The notes under the pieces were generated by a model. It searched no databases. It had not been told where the DNA came from and worked only from the letters and a program-made list of their open reading frames with translations. From the NCBI GenBank assembly GCA_934183045.1, contig CAKPRW010000057.1:1-9675 (forward strand): 9,675 bases of DNA. The letters are read 5' to 3'. This stretch comes from an uncultured Clostridia bacterium (GTDB lineage Bacteria; Bacillota; Clostridia; TANB77; CAG-508). Shown in pieces: positions 1 to 6,965 of the stretch (positions within the stretch are counted from its first letter, which is position 1; each line of letters starts with the position of its first letter). The position numbers were made by a program, and so were the translations under genes.

Positions 1-335
1 CTGTAACCACAAATAATTTTAGGATTATTTGCTATAGTTTCAAAATCTAAGTACTCAAATGTACTATTCGAATTATTTCCACCTTTTGCACACCATATCA
101 TTTTTATTTCTTCATCTGCAAACATATTATTGATATCTTCTGCTTTTTCTTTAGCTGTTCCACTATATCCATTTGTATTAGAAAATAAATTTTTTGAAAA
201 TTTAACTTTAAATCCATCTGCTTCAACAATTTCTTTTGCTTTCTTTATTTCCTCTATATTATCTCCTATTATTGGATTTGATGGTGCAATCACTCCAATT
301 GTGTCACCTTTTTTTAACTTATTTGGAATTATCAT
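1..335 (-). CDS. S66-family serine peptidase (LD-carboxypeptidase / MccF-like), N-terminal part, cut by window edge
   Basis: The first 111 residues are visible; the rest lies beyond the left edge. The start MIIPNKLKKGDTIGVIAPSN is the typical beginning of S66 peptidases. The segment with GGNNSN at residues 85-90, followed by YLDF and NPKIICGY, matches the nucleophile elbow of the family, so Ser89 is the probable catalytic serine; the Glu and His of the Ser-Glu-His triad would be outside the window. The GGNNSN form resembles the MccF branch (which cleaves amide bonds of microcin C-type or aminoacyl-nucleotide compounds) more than classical LdcA, which trims L,D-tetrapeptides during murein recycling; the substrate cannot be decided here. 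The protein is expected in the cytoplasm, with no signal peptide. The start at 335 is preceded by AAAGGAGAT (341-349), which overlaps the TAA of the transporter gene upstream, so it is tightly coupled to the operon and is its last visible gene. Confidence 0.85.
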   Translation of the reverse strand, partial: MIIPNKLKKGDTIGVIAPSNPIIGDNIEEIKKAKEIVEADGFKVKFSKNLFSNTNGYSGTAKEKAEDINNMFADEEIKMIWCAKGGNNSNSTFEYLDFETIANNPKIICGY

Positions 336-347
336 TTAATATCTCCT

Positions 348-1370
348 TTAACTTATTTTTTGTTCGTCATATTTTCTTTCTTCTTTTGAGTATTCTTCTG
401 GTTTTAATCCCACTCTATTTTTCATATATATTCCCATCAATATGTATAAAATTGTAAATGCTATTCCTATTATTATTAGTCCTTTTGCTGTTGTTGTTTT
501 GTCTAATATAAAAGATGCTACTACACCACTCGCAAAATTTGCAATTCCTACAAATAAGTTATTGGCTGCAAAAATTTTAGTATCTATATCTTTATTAGCA
601 AAATTTCTTAAATATTTATCTATAATTGTATAATATAATCCATTCATACAAGTTCCTATGCCTTGTCCTAAAATTATAATTCCAATAAAAAATGTATATT
701 CTTCTGCTTTCAGAGCACATACTCCCTGAATTATACAAGTTATTGAAATCGCTAATGCAATACAAACTAATAGTTTATTCTTTAATTTTTTATTAAATAA
801 TTCTTCCTTTTTAGCTGAGATTGCACTAATCAAAGTACCAACAGCCGCTATTATACCTATTGTAAAAGATGACAATTGTAAATCTTGCAATAAACTTACA
901 TTATAATCTGATAAAATTTCTAATAATGAAGTAATAAGTGCTGCTGATAAAATTAATGCTTTCAATCTTTCTGATTTTAATATAAATATAAAACCATCCT
1001 TTATATCTTTTAGTTGTTCTTTTTCTATTAATTGACTTTCTGTTTTTTTCTTGGTTTTAATTGGTTCTATAAAGCACATTGATAAAATTGAAGCTATAAT
1101 CAAAATACTTAAAGAACAAATAATTGGTAAATATGCGTTAATTCCAAACAGAAATCCTGCTACTACTTTTGATATTCCATCTAATACATAATATCCTGAG
1201 GCCCCTTTTGCATTAATTTTTGAAAATATATTGCTTTTGTATTTAGATGGAGGTATTGATGAATTTAATAAACCTGGTTCTGCAATATCCTTTATAGAAG
1301 CTGCTATTGCTGAAATAAAATATGCAAAAAGTAAATCTGGAAATCCTCTTGTAAGCATAATAACAACCAT
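348..1370 (-). pseudogene. MFS transporter, C-terminal part of a frameshifted gene
   Basis: This 340-residue reading frame is almost entirely hydrophobic helices separated by short charged loops. It contains a Lys-rich central cytoplasmic loop (KTKKKTESQL region) that usually separates the two six-helix halves of a major facilitator transporter. It lacks the first two helices, which are encoded by the fragment just upstream in another frame (1381-1647). In its own frame the coding sense extends upstream of the ATG at 1370 (IIANLLNCFYMVVIML) as far as the indel at about 1397-1404, showing that the two pieces were once one gene of about 431 codons. The ATG at 1370 has no Shine-Dalgarno sequence, so separate translation is unlikely except by re-initiation 10 bases after the TAA of the upstream piece. 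The substrate is unknown; the likely role was proton-driven uptake or efflux in the inner membrane. Its stop overlaps the ribosome binding site of the S66 peptidase gene. Confidence 0.85.
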
Positions 1371-1380
1371 ATAAAAACAA

Positions 1381-1647
1381 TTAAGCAGATTTGCTATGAT
1401 TGATTATACTATTTTTTCTTCCAAAAAATTCTACAAATATGCTTACTGGTACTTGTAATATCAAATTTAAAAAGTAATAAATTGAATTTGCCAATACAAC
1501 ATTTGCTGCACTAATATTTTTTATTTGTGTTAAAAATAAAAAATCTATAGTGTAGTAAAATAAATAATCCCATGATATCTTCTTGTATATTGGAAATATT
1601 CTCATATTTGTTTTTCTCATTTTTTGAATTTCTTCTTTTGAATCCAT
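1381..1647 (-). pseudogene. MFS transporter, N-terminal part of a frameshifted gene
   Basis: This 88-residue open frame begins with a basic cytoplasmic stretch (RKTNMRIFPIYKKISWDYLF) followed by two hydrophobic helices and then VEFFGRKNS. That last segment is the MFS loop 2-3 signature (D/E-x-x-G-R-K/R), which in intact transporters leads straight into helix 3. Here the frame runs out after SIINHSKSA. Switching frame at the TGATTGAT repeat continues the family-like sequence into the 348-1370 frame. The start ATG at 1645-1647 has an AGGTAGGA-like ribosome binding site a few bases upstream and follows the pgeF stop by 26 bases, so it was part of the same operon. As it stands the product would be a short, probably non-functional two-helix peptide. 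Confidence 0.85.
1397..1404. repeat. 4-bp tandem duplication TGAT-TGAT at the MFS frameshift
   Basis: On the minus strand the sequence reads ATAATCAATCATAGCA. Removing one ATCA unit gives codons for S-I-I-I-A-N-L-L-N, which rejoins the two transporter frames with the spacing expected after the GRK loop. Removing only one base would also restore the frame but leaves one residue too many compared with the usual spacing from memory of the family. Confidence 0.7.
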
Positions 1648-1673
1648 ATATTAGTCCTACCTTTTTATAATTA

Positions 1674-2510
1674 TTATTTCAATTCAATTAGTGCTGTTGA
1701 TAATCCGTAACCTTCTTTTTCTACTCTATATGAATGTATTATATCAGAATTGCATACACTGCATAAACCACTATCTATTATATTTTCTTCTTTTATCCCT
1801 AAATTTTTGAATAATATTCTGTTTACTAATATTGTATCTATATGCCATTTGTCCTCTGAAGTCTTTTCCATTATATCATCCATTTTTCCTGTGTATTCAA
1901 ATATATCTTTACATTCTGTTGCAACTTCTTCTCCTACTTCGAAATGACATTTTCTAATACTTGGACACATACATACAATTAAATCTTGTGGATTGCAATC
2001 ATATTCGTTAATCATTTTTTTGACTGCTTTTTCTCCTATTTTTTGAAATGTTCCTCTCCAACCTGAATGTATATTTGCTATTACTCTTTTTATAGGATCA
2101 AAAATATATATTAAGATACAATCTGCATTAGTTGATCCTAGAGCAATCCCCGGCTTATTTGTAATCAGCCCATCTGTTTGATTATATTTTTCTAAATTAA
2201 AATCCGGTTCATCTGCTAATATTTTTTTATTTACTATTTGCACATTATCTGTGTGTTTTTGATTCGGCTTTGCTATGTGTTTTAGTTCTATCCCAATAGA
2301 ATTTCCTAATCTTTCATAATTGTTTAATGCTTTTTCTAATTGATCTTCTGGTAATTTTTCTTTATTGGTCTTTGCAGTTCTAAAGTTCATGTCTATTCCT
2401 AAAGAATAAGCATGTGTAATAATTTCTGAATATTCTAGTAATTTTCTAAATTGTAAATATTCAATTCCATTTTTCTTAACATGTATTACATTTTTATTTG
2501 ATAAATCCAT
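1674..2510 (-). CDS. pgeF: Laccase-domain protein of the YfiH/PgeF/LACC1 family (purine nucleoside phosphorylase / peptidoglycan editing factor)
   Basis: The 278-residue protein carries the signatures of the Cu-oxidase_4 (DUF152) fold in order: KHTDNV (His86), NADC (Cys131), HSGWRGT (His148 to Thr153), CPSIRKCHFEVG (about 182-193), GLCSVCN (249-254) and HSYRVEKEGYG near the C terminus. His86, Cys131 and His148 are the conserved metal/active-site residues. Bacterial YfiH and human LACC1/FAMIN have adenosine deaminase and purine nucleoside or methylthioadenosine phosphorylase activities, and E. coli YfiH (PgeF) prevents mis-incorporation of L-Ser into murein precursors; which applies here is not shown. 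No signal peptide is present, so it is cytoplasmic. An in-frame GTG at 2525 exists, but I choose ATG at 2510 because GAAAGGTG lies at the correct distance before it. It follows the addB stop by 16 bases in the operon. Confidence 0.88.
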   Translation of the reverse strand: MDLSNKNVIHVKKNGIEYLQFRKLLEYSEIITHAYSLGIDMNFRTAKTNKEKLPEDQLEKALNNYERLGNSIGIELKHIAKPNQKHTDNVQIVNKKILADEPDFNLEKYNQTDGLITNKPGIALGSTNADCILIYIFDPIKRVIANIHSGWRGTFQKIGEKAVKKMINEYDCNPQDLIVCMCPSIRKCHFEVGEEVATECKDIFEYTGKMDDIMEKTSEDKWHIDTILVNRILFKNLGIKEENIIDSGLCSVCNSDIIHSYRVEKEGYGLSTALIELK

Positions 2511-2515
2511 TTTTA

Positions 2516-2523
2516 CACCTTTC
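2516..2523 (-). promoter_or_regulatory. Ribosome binding site of pgeF, decides the start
   Basis: The minus strand reads GAAAGGTG, then five bases, then ATG at 2510. The alternative GTG start at 2525 would place this site inside the coding sequence and has only a weak purine run (AAAAAAGAGA) before it. Confidence 0.6.
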
Positions 2524-2526
2524 ACA

Positions 2527-5500
2527 CTAATTAATCTCTTTTTTCATAAGGGTTATTATATCATCTTTCGATTTTTTATCAATATAGTTGTATTCATTAT
2601 CTTTATATCTTGTATTGAACCCACATATTGCTTTATATGAACAATATTCACAAGGTGTTTTTCCTTTTTTATTATATGGTTTCAAATCAATTTTTCCACT
2701 AAAAATTTCTTTTGAAATATCTTTTATAGTCTTATCTATATAATCTTGTAAAGTTTTAAATTGCTCTTCATTTACTCCATTTGTCCATTTTTCGTTAATT
2801 GTTCCTGTACTTGTAATTGCTGCTGGTACTAATTTTGAGCTACCTGTCTTTAGAGTATTATCATTCATTTTTATAACTTTAACATTTGCTAATATTAGTC
2901 CCTTCATTCTAAAATTTTTTCTAATCATATCTTCTATTTCTTCATCAGATATTTTTTTATCTGCCTTTACCATTTGCTCCAATAAAGAGAAGTAGAATAT
3001 ACCAGCTGGTAAAATATCTTCTGTTTTACAGATTGCATCTGTGTATGTTAGTAATTGAATTTGTAAACCTGCATATACTTCATTTAAATCTATATTTTTT
3101 GCTGATGATTTATAATCTATAATTCTTAAATACTTTCCCTCTTCTGATTTTGCAGTATCTATTCTGTCAATTTTTCCTATTATCTCTACTCTTTTTCCAT
3201 TTTCTAATTCTAATATTATTGGTTTGTATTTCCCTTTATTTCCAAATTCTATTTCTGTTCCCTCTATTGAAAAATCACTATATATTATGGTTTGTATAAT
3301 ATATTTTAGTGCTTTGCTTACAATCCTTTTTAGTCTTCTTACTAAAACTTTATATTTAGCTGTTGCTATAAATATATAATTTTTACTCAATTCTAAATTT
3401 TTATCAATAATATCAGATACAATTTCAGAAATTTGCTTTTCTTCAATTTCTGTTAATAAGATTTTTTCCTCTTTTATATACTTAAAAAACTCATCGATTG
3501 TCTCGTGCATAAAAGAACCTGTATTAAAACTTTGAATTTTTAGTTCTTCTTTATCTTTTAGTCTTAATCCATATTGTAAATAATATGAAAATGGACAGCT
3601 TCTATATCTTTCTAATTGGGATACACTTGTTTTTAATGTGTTTCCATATAGTTTATCAATATTTTCTTTTTTTATATCTTTTGGTAAGTTAGTATATGAT
3701 ATGCCTTCTATATCTTGTTCTAATTTTTCATTCCATTTTTCTTGGTTGCCATAATACTTATATACTTCATACCATACTTTTTCTATATTCTCTCCATTGT
3801 TTAGTCTAGAAATATTTTCTATCAATTCCTCATATGTAGTATTTAGATTAATCAATTCATATTTCTTATTTATTAAATCACTTTTTTCTTCTAATAATGG
3901 AAAAATCTTTTTAATTTTATTAATAAATATTGATGGCCTTAAAGATTTTCCTTCACTATCAGTTGACGTGTATGATAAATAAATTTGTTCTTCAGCTGTA
4001 GTAAATGCTTTATATATATTAAAATTATCTTCATATAACTGTTCTAATGTTCCTTTAGCAAGTTCTAGTCCATCTTCTTTCAACTTTTCTCTATCTAAAT
4101 CATTGAAAAATCCTTCGTCTTTGTTAACACTTGGAAAACTACCATCATTTAACCCTATTATAAATACATTTTTTACCTTATGACTTCTTGATCTATCTAT
4201 ATCTCCGAATATAACTTGGTCTTGTGTTCCCGGTATTTTTCCTAACCCACTATTTTTTAGTCCTATTTTTAGTATTTTACTATATTGATCTATTGAAATT
4301 TTCTCATCTCCAAATATTAATACTATTTCGTCTAATATATCTATTAATATCTTATAACTTTCTTTATATTCATTTGCTAAATCAACAAAATTTAATCTCT
4401 CAAGTTCTTTTATTTTATCTTGAATTATTGATATACAATTTTGTGTTTTAATAAATTCATATAAACATTTTGTAATATTTGTTGCTGTTTTTTCTTCTTT
4501 TATTTTTTCTTGCAATTCAATTAATGGATTTATAATTTCCTTTCTTAGCTCATTAAATCTTTCAACCTCTTGTTTTTTATTTTCATTGTCTAGTTCATAC
4601 TTGAAATCTTTTTTCCATTTTGCTTGCTTAATTCCCCATTTAGTACAATATTTTTCTAACTTAAATATTTCGTCTTTTTCTATATTACAAAATCCTAATT
4701 TTATATAACTAAAAACCGCTTCTTTTGAAAAATTTTTACTTATAATTTCTAGGATATTTAAAATATATTGAATTATAATATTTTGATTCAAATCTCTTTT
4801 TTCATCAATAAATACAGGTATTTCATATCTATAGAATATAGTCCTAACTAAAGATGAATATGTTTCTATATTTTTTGTAATAATTGAAATATCCTTATAT
4901 CTTAATTTTTCATTTCTTACTAATTTACTAATTTGTTTTGCAACATTTTCTATTTCTGAATATGGATTTTTTGCTAAAAATAGTTTAATGTTATCCACAT
5001 TTTTTGCATATTTTGTGGATTTTATACTATAAAAGTTATCACTTAAATATTTTAGTTCTGTTGTTTTAAATCTATATTGTTTATTTAAAAATACTGGTTC
5101 TTCTAATTTAAAATTGTTTTCATTTACTAAATCAATTAATTTGTATAATGTAATTTTATTAGAATAATATATATCTGTATCAGGATTAATTCCTGGATTC
5201 AAATTATCTATACAAATAGTAATATTTACTTGTTTAGCTATGTTTAATAATTTTTTTATAACCTCATATTCTTGTTGAGTAAAACCAGAAAATTCATCTA
5301 TATAAATAATACTATTTTTTATAAAGTCAACTTTTTCTAAATTTGTTGCAAGTATGTTAAGCATATCTGTTTCTTCTATATATCTATCATGTATTTTGTT
5401 TTCAAATTGTTCGTATATTAAAGTCATATCACTTAGTTTTGTTTTTAAATATGTATCTGTAGTATTTTCTATTTCTTTTTTTAGATCTTCACTTGTAATT

Positions 5501-5883
5501 CCATGTTTTTTAAACTCTGTAATTGTTTTTATTCCCAATTCTATATTTTCATCTGTTTTACCTAGAAATTTAAGATCTTTTTTATATTTATTTAATATTG
5601 AATAAACCAACATTGCTTTTCCACATTTTGATAAGTTTTTGTTTTCCGTTCCACCAATTTCATTTAATACTCTATGTGCCATTCTACTTAGAGTAATTAC
5701 TTCTGCATTTATTACTGCATTTGAATCTACTGCATCCATTAATTTTCTCTCAGCTGTAAATGAAAATTGTTCAGGAGTTATTATAAATATTTTTTCCTCG
5801 CTTTTTATTAAATTTGCTATTTCAGAAAAACAGTATTCGCTCTTTCCACTTCCTGGTTTTCCATATATAATTCGTAGTCCCAT
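2527..5883 (-). CDS. addB: AddB, subunit of the AddAB ATP-dependent helicase/nuclease
   Basis: AddAB resects double-strand DNA ends for recombinational repair (the Bacillota counterpart of RecBCD). AddB carries a nuclease domain that cuts the 5'-ended strand, and takes part in Chi recognition. The 1118-residue length is close to the usual ~1160. The N terminus MGLRIIYGKPGSGKSEY is a Walker A motif (residues 8-15). The C-terminal part holds the RecB-like nuclease core: GSFMHETIDEF, GKIDRID (Asp906) and IIDYKSS (Asp923, Lys925). The four iron-sulphur cysteines typical of AddB are all present: Cys763 (SCPFSYYLQYG) and Cys1078, Cys1081, Cys1087 (C-x2-C-x5-C near the end). The frame is open up to a TTG at 5937, but ATG 5883 is preferred: it has AGAGGG six bases upstream and starts like known AddB proteins. 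It lies 35 bases after ogg. addA, normally adjacent, is absent from the window and pgeF follows instead. Confidence 0.93.
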   Translation of the reverse strand: MGLRIIYGKPGSGKSEYCFSEIANLIKSEEKIFIITPEQFSFTAERKLMDAVDSNAVINAEVITLSRMAHRVLNEIGGTENKNLSKCGKAMLVYSILNKYKKDLKFLGKTDENIELGIKTITEFKKHGITSEDLKKEIENTTDTYLKTKLSDMTLIYEQFENKIHDRYIEETDMLNILATNLEKVDFIKNSIIYIDEFSGFTQQEYEVIKKLLNIAKQVNITICIDNLNPGINPDTDIYYSNKITLYKLIDLVNENNFKLEEPVFLNKQYRFKTTELKYLSDNFYSIKSTKYAKNVDNIKLFLAKNPYSEIENVAKQISKLVRNEKLRYKDISIITKNIETYSSLVRTIFYRYEIPVFIDEKRDLNQNIIIQYILNILEIISKNFSKEAVFSYIKLGFCNIEKDEIFKLEKYCTKWGIKQAKWKKDFKYELDNENKKQEVERFNELRKEIINPLIELQEKIKEEKTATNITKCLYEFIKTQNCISIIQDKIKELERLNFVDLANEYKESYKILIDILDEIVLIFGDEKISIDQYSKILKIGLKNSGLGKIPGTQDQVIFGDIDRSRSHKVKNVFIIGLNDGSFPSVNKDEGFFNDLDREKLKEDGLELAKGTLEQLYEDNFNIYKAFTTAEEQIYLSYTSTDSEGKSLRPSIFINKIKKIFPLLEEKSDLINKKYELINLNTTYEELIENISRLNNGENIEKVWYEVYKYYGNQEKWNEKLEQDIEGISYTNLPKDIKKENIDKLYGNTLKTSVSQLERYRSCPFSYYLQYGLRLKDKEELKIQSFNTGSFMHETIDEFFKYIKEEKILLTEIEEKQISEIVSDIIDKNLELSKNYIFIATAKYKVLVRRLKRIVSKALKYIIQTIIYSDFSIEGTEIEFGNKGKYKPIILELENGKRVEIIGKIDRIDTAKSEEGKYLRIIDYKSSAKNIDLNEVYAGLQIQLLTYTDAICKTEDILPAGIFYFSLLEQMVKADKKISDEEIEDMIRKNFRMKGLILANVKVIKMNDNTLKTGSSKLVPAAITSTGTINEKWTNGVNEEQFKTLQDYIDKTIKDISKEIFSGKIDLKPYNKKGKTPCEYCSYKAICGFNTRYKDNEYNYIDKKSKDDIITLMKKEIN

Positions 5884-5918
5884 TTGATCCCTCTTTAAAA
5901 CATATATTTTATAATTCT

Positions 5919-6785
5919 TTAGGCTTCTCTTCTCCAATAAAATAGATATTGTTGTGCTAATCCAGCTAGTTGTCCGAATTTTTCTTGTGCAATTTTTTCT
6001 ATTTCTTTTTTATTTACTTTTGTTTCATCTTCATTGTGTATATATAAATCATTCATAACTCTTCTTACCCATACATCAATTGGAAACACTTCAAATCTTT
6101 TTAATGTTGAGAATAGTAAAATACAATCCGCGACTTTTGGTCCTACACCTGACAATTTAAGTAATTCTTCTCTTACTTCTGTAGTATTAGGATTATTTTC
6201 TAATTTTTTCAAATCAATGTCTTTGTTTAATATCATTTGTGTTGTTTCATATAATCTTACATCTCTGAATCCTAATCCTAATTTTCTATATTCTTCTACT
6301 GTTACTTTTTTTAATTGTTCTGGTGTTGGAAAAGTATAATATGTTTCTCCTTTATATTCAATCTTTTCTCCATATTTTTCAGATAATCTTTCAATAATTC
6401 CTTTTATTCTAGGAATATTGTTATTTGCAGATATAATAAAAGAAATTATTGTTTCCCATAAATCTTGGTTTAAGATTCTTATTCCTTCACCATATATAAT
6501 ACTTTTCTTCATATTATCATCTATTTTAGATAATTCCTTTTTTATATTTTCATAGTCTCTTTCTAAATCAAAGTATTCTCTAACAACTTTTTCTATATCA
6601 TCTTGGCAAATTCCTTTAAATATTACATCACTACCTAATTTTTTTACCTCTAATACATTTTTGCCAAATATTCCTATATAGCTTCCATCTTCTTGTTTAT
6701 TCCACCTAAAACATTGTCCACATTCAAATATATCTCTTAATTCAAATGATTTAATATTTTTTAAAATGTAACTTTGTTCTTTCAT
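5919..6785 (-). CDS. ogg: 8-oxoguanine DNA glycosylase/AP lyase, OGG1 type
   Basis: This enzyme removes 8-oxoguanine opposite cytosine and nicks the abasic site, starting base excision repair. The 288-residue protein has the OGG N-terminal domain signature (SFELRDIFECGQCFRWNK, residues 13-30; compare CGQxFRW). Then follows QDLWETIISFIISANNNIPRI (107-127), which matches the QDPxExLxSFIxSxNNNI segment of OGG1. The helix-hairpin-helix LSGVGPKVADC (211-221) carries the catalytic Schiff-base Lys217, and FPIDVWVRR holds the catalytic Asp237. It is about the length of clostridial Ogg and shorter than human OGG1. The start ATG at 6783-6785 has GAAGGGAAG just upstream. It is the first gene of the leftward operon and lies 35 bases before addB, so two DNA-damage repair functions are co-transcribed. 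Confidence 0.93.
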   Translation of the reverse strand: MKEQSYILKNIKSFELRDIFECGQCFRWNKQEDGSYIGIFGKNVLEVKKLGSDVIFKGICQDDIEKVVREYFDLERDYENIKKELSKIDDNMKKSIIYGEGIRILNQDLWETIISFIISANNNIPRIKGIIERLSEKYGEKIEYKGETYYTFPTPEQLKKVTVEEYRKLGLGFRDVRLYETTQMILNKDIDLKKLENNPNTTEVREELLKLSGVGPKVADCILLFSTLKRFEVFPIDVWVRRVMNDLYIHNEDETKVNKKEIEKIAQEKFGQLAGLAQQYLFYWRREA

Positions 6786-6815
6786 GTTTTTCTTCCCTTC
6801 ATAATATCTGCCTTT

Positions 6816-6824
6816 ATTATAACA
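6816..6824 (-). promoter_or_regulatory. Extended -10 promoter of the ogg-addB-pgeF operon
   Basis: The minus strand reads TGTTATAAT, a consensus -10 with the extended TGn element. The region 17 bases upstream is only A/T (weak -35), which the extended -10 can offset. The distance to the ogg start (about 30 bases) fits a short leader containing the GAAGGGAAG ribosome binding site. Confidence 0.6.
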
Positions 6825-6840
6825 TATTTCTTCTATTTTT

Positions 6841-6884
6841 TAATATATTTTTTTGTAATATTAATATTATAAAAAAATATATTA
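6841..6884. repeat. 44-bp near-perfect AT palindrome in the divergent promoter region
   Basis: The arms TAATATATTTTTTT (6841-6854) and AAAAAAATATATTA (6871-6884) are exact reverse complements. The 16-base centre (6855-6870) contains the perfect palindrome TAATATTAATATTA flanked by G and T, so the only mismatch in 44 bp is G6855 against T6870. It sits at the upstream edge of the leftward promoter and about 40 bases before the rightward -35. It could be an operator, an UP-like/AT-rich bendable segment, a cruciform or terminator relic, or chance in very AT-rich DNA. Confidence 0.6.
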
Positions 6885-6920
6885 TATTAAATACTATAAT
6901 CTTCCAAATCTTGTTATAGC

Positions 6921-6961
6921 TTGACTTGCGCGGATAATTGTTTTATAATATTATGAGGAGG
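6921..6961 (+). promoter_or_regulatory. Strong sigma-A promoter and Shine-Dalgarno of the GGDEF gene
   Basis: The -35 TTGACT (6921-6926) and -10 TATAAT (6944-6949) are separated by exactly 17 bases. AGGAGG (6956-6961) is four bases before the ATG at 6966. A start site six to seven bases after the -10 falls at 6955-6956, so the leader would be only about 10 nucleotides and begin with the Shine-Dalgarno itself. A GC-rich island (TGCGCGG, 6927-6933) in the spacer stands out in this AT-rich region. Confidence 0.72.
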
Positions 6962-6965
6962 TTTT

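Noticed and set aside
130..633. Short plus-strand open frames opposite the S66 peptidase and transporter genes
   Set aside because: These are mirror frames of conserved minus-strand genes; their hydrophobic products reflect the T-rich complement of Lys/Ile/Asn codons.
5884..5937. N-terminal extension of AddB from TTG at 5937
   Set aside because: It would overlap the end of ogg, begins with a rare start codon and puts 18 extra residues before the usual MxLRxxYGxxGSGKS start, while ATG 5883 has a good AGAGGG site.
6839..6884. The AT palindrome as a terminator of a transcript in the divergent region
   Set aside because: No gene ends there on either strand; genes on both sides start away from it, so termination is not the natural reading.
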